Source: Prevotella sp. KH2C16
GTDB lineage: Bacteria > Bacteroidota > Bacteroidia > Bacteroidales > Bacteroidaceae
Direction: 5' to 3'
Length of the DNA stretch: 64,000 nucleotides
Assembly: GCF_900113305.1 (NCBI RefSeq)
Contig: NZ_FOOW01000013.1
Coordinates: forward strand, 1 to 64,000
Shown: piece by piece, positions 44,011 to 52,153 of the stretch
How the letters are laid out: each line of letters opens with the position of its first letter
Numbering within the stretch: position 1 is the first letter of the stretch
The notes under the pieces: model-generated
The model's database searches: none
Seen by the model: the letters and a program-made list of their open reading frames with translations, nothing else
Told to the model about the DNA's origin: nothing
Position numbers and translations under genes: made by a program

Positions 44011-45042
44011 ATGAAAAAGATTTTTGCATTTGCACTGGTGCTGCTTTCTCTCTTATTAGGATGTCGTTCAGAGAATCAAGAAGAAGCGTATGTTTCAAAA
44101 GAGAACACCACTCACAAGTCCAGCATCTATTCTGAACTTGAAAATTACAACAAAAAAACATTTAACATTTCTGAGGAAAGAAAAGGAAACGGTTGGCGTT
44201 TAGGAACAGGTTGGGCTGTTACCACAGCTGATATTATGGCCGTTGTTCCTGCTTTCAAAATTTGCACAGGTGTTGCGGCTTTTATAACAGCTCTTTCTGG
44301 GGGAACGGCTGGACCTGCTACAGCGGTTGGCGTACTCGTAGGAACTGCATTTCTTGCTGGGGGTGCTTCGTATGGGACATATAGAGGCATCTGTGCAGGC
44401 GGTGTGGCTATGATAACAGACGAATATTTAAATAATTTATATGAAAATAATGAAACTCGTCCAACTATTATTTCTTTTAACGAAAGGCATACAAAGGACG
44501 CCTCAATAAAAAATAATTGCATCGTTTTTACCAATGACAGCATTTACGAAGAAATAGGACAACTACACAATTTGTTTGTATCAAACACAATATCTCATAC
44601 CTTTAAGTCTACGAATCCTATTACCTATTCAACAACACCTCCTACGGAAGATCCAGGCGACCTACCTCCAATAGTCTACGAAGAGGTTAATTCATATGGT
44701 TTGACCTGTTTTTCCGATAATGATATGGTGAATATGACATCTACTATCAATGAAAAATTAGAACCATTTCGAAATAGTTATAATTATAAAGAGACTATTA
44801 ACACTTTTATAGCAAATCAATATTTGTCTGAAAATGCAGCAGGTATTCTATCGCTTTTCATAGATGCACTTACACAGTATTCACCTGATTCTGAAATGAT
44901 TGGTAGTACTATAAATACCTACAAAAGCAAAGTAAAAGAAACCTACGAATTGACAAAAGAAGAGAAAGACATTCTTATCATCGCATTTAGCGTTGCAGAA
45001 TCCACCATAACTTATTGGTCTAACTTCGAACTATTTGAATAA
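44011..45042 (+). CDS. Lipoprotein with a glycine-rich hydrophobic segment
   Basis: A 343-residue predicted lipoprotein (signal ending LLLGC, Cys18). Residues 70-135 are strongly hydrophobic and Gly/Ala-rich (VVPAFKICTGVAAFITALSG, then GPATAVGVLVGTAFLAGGAS), a glycine-zipper-like stretch able to enter membranes. The remainder is polar with Asn/Thr/Ser-rich sequence. AT-rich against its neighbours. The layout resembles bacteriocin- or effector-like proteins, but I recognise no family and no adjacent immunity gene other than the small membrane protein that follows. Confidence 0.6.
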   Translation: MKKIFAFALVLLSLLLGCRSENQEEAYVSKENTTHKSSIYSELENYNKKTFNISEERKGNGWRLGTGWAVTTADIMAVVPAFKICTGVAAFITALSGGTAGPATAVGVLVGTAFLAGGASYGTYRGICAGGVAMITDEYLNNLYENNETRPTIISFNERHTKDASIKNNCIVFTNDSIYEEIGQLHNLFVSNTISHTFKSTNPITYSTTPPTEDPGDLPPIVYEEVNSYGLTCFSDNDMVNMTSTINEKLEPFRNSYNYKETINTFIANQYLSENAAGILSLFIDALTQYSPDSEMIGSTINTYKSKVKETYELTKEEKDILIIAFSVAESTITYWSNFELFE

Positions 45043-45048
45043 ACTCGT

Positions 45049-45324
45049 ATGATGATGAAACAGACAGATTTACTTTCAGAACAGATTCAGGAGAACGAGA
45101 AGGAAATAGACGACTTTTTTGAAAGACACCTGCACATCAAAATCAGGCATCTCCTGCGTGCGATATGGATTATCGGAGTCGTCATGAGCATTGTCGGACT
45201 GGTTCTCTATTGGGGGACTCCCTATATGCGGGGCTTCGTTTACATCATGCTCCCTCTCGGCCTCTTCGGGCTGCTTGATATACTCTGGGACTCCATCCTC
45301 AGCCACGGCAAGGATACCAAATAG
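45049..45324 (+). CDS. Small two-helix membrane protein
   Basis: A 91-residue protein beginning MMMKQTDLLSEQIQ with an acidic helical N-terminus (about 30 residues) and two membrane helices (AIWIIGVVMSIVGLVLYWGT and GFVYIMLPLGLFGLLDILW). It starts 6 bp after the glycine-rich lipoprotein gene, so they are co-transcribed. Starts at 45049, 45052 and 45055 are equivalent. No family recognised; a partner or protective role for the preceding protein is conceivable. Confidence 0.6.
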   Translation: MMMKQTDLLSEQIQENEKEIDDFFERHLHIKIRHLLRAIWIIGVVMSIVGLVLYWGTPYMRGFVYIMLPLGLFGLLDILWDSILSHGKDTK

Positions 45325-45387
45325 ACCCAACGAAAAGACGCTCGACGGCAAACTCGGAGACAAAAAGCCAAAAAAATGCGATAAATA

Positions 45388-45419
45388 TTTGCCTGTTTCA
45401 CCAAAAAGTTATACCTTTG
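45388..45419 (+). promoter_or_regulatory. rpsO promoter with -33 and -7 elements
   Basis: TTTG at 45388-45391 and TACCTTTG at 45412-45419 are 20 bp apart, the best -33/-7 pair in the window. The leader to rpsO is about 107 nt, long enough for S15 autoregulation, although no known S15-binding structure was recognised. Confidence 0.7.
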
Positions 45420-45530
45420 CACCGCAATTTCGGAGAATCCGATGCATTCAAGGGCGTTGCCGGTTGTGATTAAGGCCGCCGTACGCCCGCGGGATGTAAT
45501 GTTGCGACAACCATTAATCAAACCACAACT

Positions 45531-45800
45531 ATGTATTTAGACAAGACCAAGAAGGCAGAAATCTTCACGGAGTATGGCCAGGGCACGACCGACACCGGTT
45601 CGGCAGAGAGCCAGATCGCACTGTTCACCTATCGCATCAAGCACCTCACGGAGCATGTAAAGGAGCACCACAAGGACTTCGTTACCACCCGCTCGCTGAC
45701 GATGCTGGTCGGTAAGAGACGCAGATTGCTGAAATATCTCTACAACCAAGATGTAGAGCGCTATCGTGCCATCACCAAGAAGCTCGGCCTTCGCAGATAA
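45531..45800 (+). CDS. rpsO: 30S ribosomal protein S15
   Basis: An 89-residue S15 that binds the central domain of 16S rRNA early in 30S assembly. Standard motifs are GSAESQIALFTYRIKHLTEH and GKRRRLLKYLYNQDVERYRA, ending KKLGLRR. Length is standard. The gene has its own promoter and terminator and no pnp gene follows it. Confidence 0.97.
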   Translation: MYLDKTKKAEIFTEYGQGTTDTGSAESQIALFTYRIKHLTEHVKEHHKDFVTTRSLTMLVGKRRRLLKYLYNQDVERYRAITKKLGLRR

Positions 45801-45821
45801 CAAAGGTAAAGAGATTAGTTC

Positions 45822-45856
45822 AGTTCCCCGTTCCCATCATGGTGAACGGGGACTTT
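45822..45856 (+). terminator. rpsO intrinsic terminator
   Basis: TCCCCGTTC pairs with GAACGGGGA around a short loop (stem within 45824-45852), directly followed by a T-run (CTTTTTAT). Confidence 0.85.
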
Positions 45857-46146
45857 TTATCTCCCCGCCAGAGCCCCTCGCCATCAAACGGCAATGCCGT
45901 CCCCGGCAGTCCCCATGAAAACAGCCGAGTAACAAAAACATGAAAAAAACAGTCCGACAAAGAAAATCGCAATGTCCCCTCTTTTTGCTGTCCGCCCCGT
46001 GAAATCCATTCATCCCCGCCCCATAGGCGGATAGCCAGATACAAAGTATAATAAATATAGGTGTAATGCGTACCAGGAGGGCCAAACAACCCTTCCGTAG
46101 ATTCATCGACAAAAATTAACGAGTTACAAATTAAAAGAACAAGAAC
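45857..46146. other. Gap before the BspA-like gene
   Basis: About 290 bp without a convincing frame on either strand, becoming AT-rich toward 46146. A promoter for the next gene is expected, but no clean TAnnTTTG box was found. Confidence 0.4.
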
Positions 46147-47499
46147 ATGAAACACTTTAAACTGAAAAACCAAGAATGTGCGCAAAACGGCATCAGGGCC
46201 ATCGGGCGCATGAGGCCACTGCTCATCATGCTCGGCCTGATCTGCTGCCTGAATGCCTCAGCGGCCGAGACCTATCTATGGGGAACGGCCAACGGCACGA
46301 GGTTCTACCTGAAGGTGGAAGACCCCGTGAACAAGACCGTGCAGGTGCATGCAAACAGCGAGACCAGCTACAGCGGAGACATCGTCATTCCCGAAAAGAT
46401 CATCGCGGAAGACGGCATAGAGTACACGATAAACCTCGTAGACCAGAGAGCCTTCTCAAACAACACGGCCATCACCTCCATCAGCATTCCCGGAACGGTT
46501 ACGGAAATCGGGCAGTACACCTTCTCGGGCTGCACGGCATTGAAGACGGTAACGCTGGGCAAAGGCGTCGAGAGAATATTCAAATATGCTTTTGAAAACT
46601 GCACGAGCCTGGAAACCATCACCTTCCCGCACAGCAACCTCTATTTCGAGAAAGAGACCTTTACAGGATGCGGAAGCGTTGCCGAGGTGTATCTCAACGA
46701 CGACAACCCGCAGGCCGTTACAGGCACCGACCCCTTCGAGGTTATCTCCCGCAACGCCACGCTGTTCGCCCCCTATGGAACAGAGGATAGATACAAAACC
46801 CTCTATGGATGGAAAGACTTCACCATAAAGCCCTATCTCGTGCTCGACGAGAACGAGACACTGGCACTCGCCACGAGAATAGAGTCCATCCGCACCATTT
46901 TCAAACGCAGCATCAAGAGCGACAAGTGGAATTCTTTCTGTGTGCCCTTCGCTCTCTCGGCAACCGACATCGCGACAGTATTCGGAGCGGGGACGCGCAT
47001 ACTGGAGTTTGACCCTAACTCAACCGAGTCTACCCTCAACTTTATCGATGCAAACGGCATCACGGCAAATAAGCCGTGCCTGATCAAGCCCACGAAGAGT
47101 TGGAGTACATATGTATTCAACAGCCTGACCGTTGACCCCTCCACCGCATTGGCGGTATCGGGAATCAACTACGACTTCACGGGCAACTACTTCAACGGCA
47201 ATGTGCCCCAGGGCGCATGGTTCATCAGCAACAACATGTTCTACAAGGCCGTGGATGGCACCGACAAGCTGAAAGGCTACCGCGCATACATCACGCCCGC
47301 AGGCAGCAGCAACGGAGCGAAGCAAATGCACTTCACCATCTCCTCGGCAACCGGCATAGGCAGCATTGCCGATGCGCGGCAGCAAGGCCAGGACATCTAC
47401 GGAATCGGAGGAGAGCTGATCCGGAAGAACGCCACCTCCACCGCGGGCCTGAAAAAGGGCATATACATTCAGGGCAACAAGAAAATCATAATCAAATAA
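46147..47499 (+). CDS. BspA-like leucine-rich-repeat surface protein
   Basis: A 450-residue secreted protein. A long N-terminus precedes the signal core (LLIMLGLICCLNASA), so ATG 46210 is a possible alternative start. Residues 70-190 hold LRR_5 repeats of the BspA type (AITSISIPGTVTEIGQYTFS, then LKTVTLGKGVERIFKYAFEN and LETITFPHSNLYFEKETFTG), found in adhesins and host-binding surface proteins. The second half is a beta-rich domain common in Prevotella. The C-terminal GLKKGIYIQGNKKIIIK resembles a sorting-type tail. Followed by a small gene 7 bp downstream. Confidence 0.85.
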   Translation: MKHFKLKNQECAQNGIRAIGRMRPLLIMLGLICCLNASAAETYLWGTANGTRFYLKVEDPVNKTVQVHANSETSYSGDIVIPEKIIAEDGIEYTINLVDQRAFSNNTAITSISIPGTVTEIGQYTFSGCTALKTVTLGKGVERIFKYAFENCTSLETITFPHSNLYFEKETFTGCGSVAEVYLNDDNPQAVTGTDPFEVISRNATLFAPYGTEDRYKTLYGWKDFTIKPYLVLDENETLALATRIESIRTIFKRSIKSDKWNSFCVPFALSATDIATVFGAGTRILEFDPNSTESTLNFIDANGITANKPCLIKPTKSWSTYVFNSLTVDPSTALAVSGINYDFTGNYFNGNVPQGAWFISNNMFYKAVDGTDKLKGYRAYITPAGSSNGAKQMHFTISSATGIGSIADARQQGQDIYGIGGELIRKNATSTAGLKKGIYIQGNKKIIIK

Positions 47500-47506
47500 A
47501 CCAGTC

Positions 47507-47710
47507 ATGAAAAAGGACTATACTGCTCCGAAGACAGAGCAAATCGAAATACACACAGAACGGTTGATGGGTCCCAACAGCGTAACCGAGAACGGACAGA
47601 CTTCACCCGACATGGGGATAGGCGGCGACAGCCCGGGCGGACAGGAAGCCGACTCAAAGCCAGGCTTCTTCGAGAACGAATGGACGGCAAACAACCCCTG
47701 GGACGACTGA
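47507..47710 (+). CDS. Small acidic protein downstream of the BspA-like gene
   Basis: A 67-residue protein starting MKKDYTAPKTEQIEIHTERL and continuing with a Gly/Asp/Ser-rich, low-complexity region (GIGGDSPGGQEADSKPG) that ends ANNPWDD. It has no signal peptide or membrane helix. Similar short MKKxYxxPxTxxIxI peptides are frequent in Bacteroidales and have no known function. The leader/core-like split is reminiscent of peptide precursors, but there are no modification genes nearby. Confidence 0.6.
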   Translation: MKKDYTAPKTEQIEIHTERLMGPNSVTENGQTSPDMGIGGDSPGGQEADSKPGFFENEWTANNPWDD

Positions 47711-47807
47711 CGGCACGCCGATTGCCGTGCCTGAAACAGACAGCAGAGCACCGCAACTCACCCTCCGGCAAGAAAGCATGGAGCCATAAGGCCATCGCAA
47801 AACTTCC

Positions 47808-47839
47808 ATATACCTTACTGCTGCGGCAGTAAGGTATAT
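47808..47839 (+). terminator. Terminator after the BspA-like operon
   Basis: A perfect 14-bp stem: ATATACCTTACTGC (47808-47821), loop TGCG, and GCAGTAAGGTATAT (47826-47839), followed by TTCTTT. The remaining 47840-48098 holds no frame or repeat I can support. Confidence 0.85.
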
Positions 47840-48098
47840 TTCTTTAAAGAAGAGAACCGGCAGCCAGAACTTCGGAAGACAGTTCATTCTCCGGCCTATG
47901 CTCCAAGCCTCTAAGAAGTAAGGTTCCTAACAGCCTTCCACCCACTTTCCAGCAGCCTCTTGCCTTCCTTAATAGCTACCTTCCACTCCCCCTCCGGCCT
48001 CACCCCGCGGCAAGAGCGAGGAGGAGCGGCTTAAGGAAATACATTGGTCAGCTTTCCTTTTATATTGCTTTCTGGTGATGACCCGGCGGGCTGCCGCC

Positions 48099-49196
48099 TC
48101 AGCGCCGGTAACCCACCCTGCCCAGCTTGATGGGCTCCGGGTTGGCCAGCACCCATTTCACGGCGAGCTCATAGAGGCGATTGAAATCCTCCTCGGTGCT
48201 TTCCGGGCCGATGCTGCGGGCCAGGGCTGCCAGTTCCTGGTTCTCGTCTTCGGGCCTGCCGGGCAGCAATGCAGCCAGTCCCGTGCGCTTCAGGCCGGGA
48301 ATGGGGTGCCCCATGGCGAAATAGCCGGGCAGAGACTGAGGCAGTTTGCGATAGTCGCGATCCCAGTTGCAGGCTCCGTTGTCGAGCACTTCGCGGGCCA
48401 CCTTGCCGCAGATACGGATGACTTCGCCCTGCACCGTGGGGGCATGACCCGACGCGGGGACAAGCATATTCCAGAGTTCTTCAAACTGAGCGCCCACTTC
48501 TTTCGCCTTCACGGTAATGCGCTCGCTGCCGTCGTGCCTATGAACGGGTTCTACGGGCGTTACGCCGAACAGGGTATAGAGGTGCCGGAGGCCTGCGTCG
48601 GCGGCTTCGAGCCGGTTGGCAGCAAAGTCCGGGCGCGCCGCCTCAAACGATTTCCCTATGCAGATCACCTGCTCCCGGGTCTCCGCCGTAGGCTCGTCGC
48701 CTGCCTCGAGGAGTAGTCCGGCCATCTGCGCCACCCGCGCAATATCGCTGTTGCTGCATTCCTTGAGCAGCTCGAGGAGCGGCGTCTCACCCATCTGATT
48801 GCGGGCACGGACATCGGCACCGTGAGCCAACAGCACCTCCATGACTTCCGGACCGCTGGCAAAGTGGAGCACCCCGTTGCCATACTTGTCTTCGGCATGC
48901 ACATCGGCTCCAAGGCCGAGCAGCAGTTTCACCTTCTCCTCCTGATTGGTAGAGGCATGTACCAACAGGGGCGTACGCCCATAACAGTTGTGCCCCTCGA
49001 TGTCGGCACCGTGAGCCACGAGCCAGGAGATAAACTCACAGGAGACGCCATACATGCACAGGGCGGGCGTCTTCATCCAGTCGCGCTCGTAGGCGTTGAT
49101 GTCGCACTTCTCAAACACTTGTTCCAGTTCGCGGATGTCGTTGCGCTCCATGATTTCCTTGAAATCCCGGGGCAGGGTCTGTCGTTTCTTTGCCAT
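48099..49196 (-). CDS. Ankyrin-repeat protein
   Basis: A 365-residue protein without signal peptide. Residues 35-155 carry four ankyrin repeats (FISWLVAHGADIEGHNCYGR, KVKLLLGLGADVHAEDKYGN, VMEVLLAHGADVRARNQMGE and flanks), a protein-binding scaffold. The C-terminal 190 residues are not recognised and contain a conserved-looking block around VIRICGKVAREVLDNGACNW. It lies 6 bp downstream of the gene at 49203 and is co-transcribed. Role unknown. Confidence 0.85.
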   Translation of the reverse strand: MAKKRQTLPRDFKEIMERNDIRELEQVFEKCDINAYERDWMKTPALCMYGVSCEFISWLVAHGADIEGHNCYGRTPLLVHASTNQEEKVKLLLGLGADVHAEDKYGNGVLHFASGPEVMEVLLAHGADVRARNQMGETPLLELLKECSNSDIARVAQMAGLLLEAGDEPTAETREQVICIGKSFEAARPDFAANRLEAADAGLRHLYTLFGVTPVEPVHRHDGSERITVKAKEVGAQFEELWNMLVPASGHAPTVQGEVIRICGKVAREVLDNGACNWDRDYRKLPQSLPGYFAMGHPIPGLKRTGLAALLPGRPEDENQELAALARSIGPESTEEDFNRLYELAVKWVLANPEPIKLGRVGYRR

Positions 49197-49202
49197 TTGC
49201 CG

Positions 49203-50489
49203 TTATACTCTTGATAAGACTTCGTTTCTCGTTCCGTGCACCACCATCTGCCTGAGATTGAGCCCCGTGATACGGCGTACAAGGCCGTCGTTGACGCAGT
49301 CGTGGCGGGTCCAGAAGCCCGGCAGGATGACCGCGCGGCCGTTTCTCCGATAGAAGCAGGTGTCTTCGAGGAAGCCTACGGTCTCGGGTTTCTCCCTATA
49401 AAAGGCCGTGGAGAACTCATAGCGGTTGCCGTCGACACCCCGGACGGTGAAGTGGTCGCCTCCGCCCTGCACCCGCAAACCGCTGCGCAGACAGAGTTCG
49501 CGCAACTGGGGATAGGTGATGTAGATGCCGCGGCTTGCGGGGCGCATGTCTGAATCAGCCCAGACGGCCAGCAGGAAAGGCTTCTGCCCGGTGTCGAGAA
49601 ACACATTGCGCACATCGCCATCACCGCCAACGAACAGCCCGCGGAGCGAGTCGCGCTCGGCTTCCGTCATCTCCGGCCAGCGTCTCGACAACTGCAGCTG
49701 TTCCTCGTTCCATGCCTGGAGGTTGGCGTCGGTAACGCCGTTGCCCCCGTCGGCCATCAACTGGTGATATTCCATCACGCTGTTATAAAACTTCTGACAC
49801 ACTTTCCGGCGGTCTGCCTGTCCATAGAGCCCGTATTCCAGATAGTGAGGGCTCTTGCTGCCGGGCTTCGATTCCTCCAGGCCGTCCATGATGTTCATGG
49901 CCATCCCCCCGCCCCCAAGGGCGTAACAGTGGCCTTGCATATACATGCGCAGATAATAATAGGCACGGCGGTCCACCCCCTCTTTGGCAAGCCAGGCCTC
50001 GAAAGCGTCTATCAGCCGCTTCGCGCGCCAGATGTCGTCGACCGTTTCCACCTCCCACCGGGCAGCCCGCAGCGAGAATCCCCCGCGCGGGAAGCGGCTC
50101 CAGAGACGGCGCGTGGGTGCGTCGAAGGTGCGCAGCGGCCCCTGCTCAAACTCCTGCTCGCAGCGCAGGACGACCACCTTGTCGAAATCGGTAATGATGT
50201 GCCTCTCCGTCTTCAGCATCGGCACGGGATAGCTCTTGATGTGGCTGGCCACCCGGAAGGTGTCCTTGGGATAGCCCGAGAGCGTGAAGGTCCACACGCG
50301 CCAGTCCTCCGTCCATCCCCGCCTGGTCTTGTATTTGGGCTGGAGCGTAATCTTCTGGCCGGGGAATTCCTTCTTCAAATATTCCAAGACTTCCTCCCTG
50401 GTGTCGAAGCGGAGGACGCAATCGGCCAGCACGAGCAGCGCCAGGGCGACCGCGCTCCACAAGAGGAGTCCATGCAGGAATGTCTTCAT
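49203..50489 (-). CDS. Membrane-anchored or exported protein, unknown function
   Basis: A 428-residue protein starting MKTFLHGLLLWSAVALALLV; this helix is a signal or single anchor. The frame upstream to 50540 is ignored because the TATCTTTG box at 50511-50518 is just upstream of ATG 50489. The rest is a soluble domain rich in Trp, Arg and Tyr with YYYLRMYMQGHCYALGGGGM near the middle. I recognise no family. It forms a two-gene operon with the ankyrin gene. Confidence 0.6.
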   Translation of the reverse strand: MKTFLHGLLLWSAVALALLVLADCVLRFDTREEVLEYLKKEFPGQKITLQPKYKTRRGWTEDWRVWTFTLSGYPKDTFRVASHIKSYPVPMLKTERHIITDFDKVVVLRCEQEFEQGPLRTFDAPTRRLWSRFPRGGFSLRAARWEVETVDDIWRAKRLIDAFEAWLAKEGVDRRAYYYLRMYMQGHCYALGGGGMAMNIMDGLEESKPGSKSPHYLEYGLYGQADRRKVCQKFYNSVMEYHQLMADGGNGVTDANLQAWNEEQLQLSRRWPEMTEAERDSLRGLFVGGDGDVRNVFLDTGQKPFLLAVWADSDMRPASRGIYITYPQLRELCLRSGLRVQGGGDHFTVRGVDGNRYEFSTAFYREKPETVGFLEDTCFYRRNGRAVILPGFWTRHDCVNDGLVRRITGLNLRQMVVHGTRNEVLSRV

Positions 50490-50510
50490 ACCTATAATAT
50501 TTGCCTGGTG

Positions 50511-50518
50511 CAAAGATA
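50511..50518 (-). promoter_or_regulatory. -7 promoter box (TATCTTTG)
   Basis: TATCTTTG on the minus strand, 21 bp before the ATG at 50489; divergent from the box at 50603. Confidence 0.6.
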
Positions 50519-50602
50519 GGAAGTTTTCCCGAAACGGCAAGCGAGATTGGGAAAGTATGCTTTTTTTAACAGACGGAAAGGAGGGAAATTCGCTTTTTGA
50601 TA

Positions 50603-50610
50603 TATCTTTG
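50603..50610 (+). promoter_or_regulatory. -7 promoter box (TATCTTTG)
   Basis: TATCTTTG, 33 bp before the ATG at 50644. A Shine-Dalgarno-like AAAGGAG lies between. Confidence 0.65.
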
Positions 50611-50643
50611 CAGCGTAATACCTATCACAGAAAGGAGTTCCAC

Positions 50644-51300
50644 ATGAAGAGAATCGCAGCCATCCTGACTGTCTGCCTGTCGCTGATGCTAAGCACAGGT
50701 TGCATAGCTCAACAGAAGAACGGTCTTCCGAAAGCCGCTGAACACAAATCCATATACTTGCCGATGAAAACCCTTTATGACACACTACCGTCCTGCAAGC
50801 TGCCCTTGAGCTATCCGGGCACCGTCACGGGCATGAAGCCCGTGAGGAAAGACCAGTTAGATAAAGACCAAATGTTGCCACCGGACAGCACGCACTCCCT
50901 CCCGCTCCGCCTTTTCGGCGAAGACTGGAATCATCTTGAAGACCTCACAGCCTGTAGGCTGACCGATAAGACTGGTGCAAGGCTCATCCTGCTTAAGGCT
51001 AATGCCAGACGGTTTCCGGAAGACAGCAAAGGCATAGAACACTTTTATCTTCTATCGCTCGGCGGCGACTGGCGCGTGAAGGACTGCCGGGAGGTATATA
51101 CCGCCTATGTGCATTGCGGCAAAAGCCGGCCACCGATGTATGCCAAGCAGGAGTTCAGCATCGGCACCGACCGTGTATGCACCGTCAACACCACTTACTA
51201 CAACTTCGATACCCACGCCATGGTGCACAAGGTCTCCACCGTGCTCCATGTGGACGGCGAAGGTTCTTTCAGCGAGGAGAAGCGCACCACCTTGTATTAA
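50644..51300 (+). CDS. Predicted lipoprotein, unknown function
   Basis: A 218-residue lipoprotein with signal MKRIAAILTVCLSLMLSTGC; Cys20 would be lipidated. The mature domain contains LPLRLFGEDWNHLEDLTACR and a C-terminal beta-sheet region (VCTVNTTYYNFDTHAMVHKV). Four cysteines outside the signal could form disulfides. No family recognised. The frame is open upstream to 50284, but the promoter fixes the start. Confidence 0.7.
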   Translation: MKRIAAILTVCLSLMLSTGCIAQQKNGLPKAAEHKSIYLPMKTLYDTLPSCKLPLSYPGTVTGMKPVRKDQLDKDQMLPPDSTHSLPLRLFGEDWNHLEDLTACRLTDKTGARLILLKANARRFPEDSKGIEHFYLLSLGGDWRVKDCREVYTAYVHCGKSRPPMYAKQEFSIGTDRVCTVNTTYYNFDTHAMVHKVSTVLHVDGEGSFSEEKRTTLY

Positions 51301-51350
51301 TGATGGGGTAAGGGAGCCTCTCTTCCGTACATTTTCCATCCCGCCTTTTT

Positions 51351-51434
51351 CTTTTAGCCGTCAGAAGGAAAGTAAAAGGTGGCTAAAAGGAGAGTAAAAA
51401 GCCGTTAAAAGGAAAGCTTTTAGCCGCCTTTTAC
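51351..51434. repeat. AACGGCTAAAAGG-type intergenic element, copy D
   Basis: An 84-bp element very similar to copy E (60651-60738): both contain GGTGGCTAAAAGG, GCCGTTAAAAGGAAAGC and end TTTTAGCCGCCTTTTACTTG. The homology extends a few bases past the element into CTGCGGCCT in both. It begins the 359-bp gap 51301-51659. Confidence 0.85.
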
Positions 51435-51560
51435 TTGACCCCCTCCTGCGGCCTCCTACTCTCCCCTCCCGTAGAGGGAGGAGTAAATCTCTCCTCGATC
51501 CTCCCCCAAGGGGAGGGAGGAAATTGGCTTTTATTCTTACTCCTTACTCCCCTACTCCCT
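51435..51560. repeat. CCCTCCCC/GGGGAGGG intergenic repeat block 1
   Basis: G/C-run repeats (CTCCCCTCCC, GAGGGAGGAG, CCCAAGGGGAGGGAGG) followed by ACTCCTTACTCCC modules. This family fills the gaps from here to 60.9 kb. Confidence 0.75.
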
Positions 51561-51632
51561 TGCTCCCGACAGAAAAGAAAATAAAATTTGTAATTTTTAC
51601 AGAAAACAGTTGGAAGTATCAGGATTTTTTCT

Positions 51633-51640
51633 TAAGTTTG
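51633..51640 (+). promoter_or_regulatory. -7 promoter box of the DUF4492-cydAB run
   Basis: TAAGTTTG, 19 bp before the GTG start at 51660. Confidence 0.5.
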
Positions 51641-51659
51641 CAGGCGTAATAAGATTCAT

Positions 51660-51881
51660 GTGAAGACACTCGGACGATTTCTCTACCAGACTTACCGCCT
51701 CTACTACGACGGTTTCCGCGGCATGACGCTGGGCAAGACGCTGTGGGCTGTGATACTCATCAAGCTCGTCATCATCTTCGCCGTGCTGAAGCTTTTCTTC
51801 TTCCCCGACTTCATCGGCAGCCATGCCAAGGAGGGACGGGAGGCGGACTTCGTGGAGACGCAGGTGTTAAATAGGGAGTAA
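51660..51881 (+). CDS. DUF4492 protein upstream of cytochrome bd
   Basis: A 73-residue protein with GTG start. It has a basic/aromatic N-terminus (LGRFLYQTYRLYYDGFRGMT) and one membrane helix (LWAVILIKLVIIFAVLKLFF) followed by FPDFIG. This is the DUF4492 pattern, found almost only next to cydAB in Bacteroidota and Campylobacterota, so it is probably an accessory part of the bd oxidase, perhaps playing the role of the small CydX-type subunit. That role is inference. Confidence 0.85.
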   Translation: MKTLGRFLYQTYRLYYDGFRGMTLGKTLWAVILIKLVIIFAVLKLFFFPDFIGSHAKEGREADFVETQVLNRE

Positions 51882-52136
51882 GGAGTAAGAATAAAGACCT
51901 CACCCCAGCCCTCCCCCAAGGGAGGGAGAGTTCTCTTCCCTTTGGGGAGAGAGGTTAGAATAAGAGAATAAGAGAATAAAAGAATAACAGAATAAAAGAA
52001 TAAAAGAATAAAAGCCAATAGCCTCCCTTACTCCCTCCCCTTGGGGGAACCATCGGTCATCGACCGAGTGGTCGCTGTCGGCGCAGCCGGTGCGACAAAC
52101 AAACGAGGGAGGTAATGGTCGGGGAGAGGTGTTAAT
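51882..52136. repeat. CCCTCCCC/GGGGAGGG intergenic repeat block 2
   Basis: Contains CCCTCCCCCAAGGGAGGGAG, a tandem run of AGAATAAA-type octamers (about 51957-52012), and a second half of the palindrome family interrupted by the 70-bp insert described separately. It separates DUF4492 from cydA. Confidence 0.8.
52048..52117 (+). repeat. 70-bp insert in the repeat, copy 1
   Basis: Starts AACCATCGGTCATCGACCGA and ends GAGGGAGGTAATG. It lies inside a GGGGAGGG-type palindrome and has an inverted, shorter homologue at 60440-60500. It contains the small palindrome GGTCATCGACC. Confidence 0.75.
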
Positions 52137-52153
52137 TAATTAAATAAACTACT

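Noticed and set aside
45820..46185. A minus-strand frame of 121 codons with hydrophobic stretches between rpsO and the BspA-like gene.
   Set aside because: It crosses the rpsO terminator hairpin region, overlaps the BspA-like start, and has no promoter box or recognisable domain.
46176..46595. Overlapping frames inside the BspA-like gene and inside cydA, cydB and the cytolysin-like gene.
   Set aside because: They are frame-shifted shadows with Arg/His/Ala-rich composition and no start or promoter of their own.
51882..52153. Insertion-sequence ends in the repeat-rich gaps.
   Set aside because: No transposase frame is present, and the inverted sequences are short G/C-run palindromes shared by many gaps rather than a pair of matching termini.
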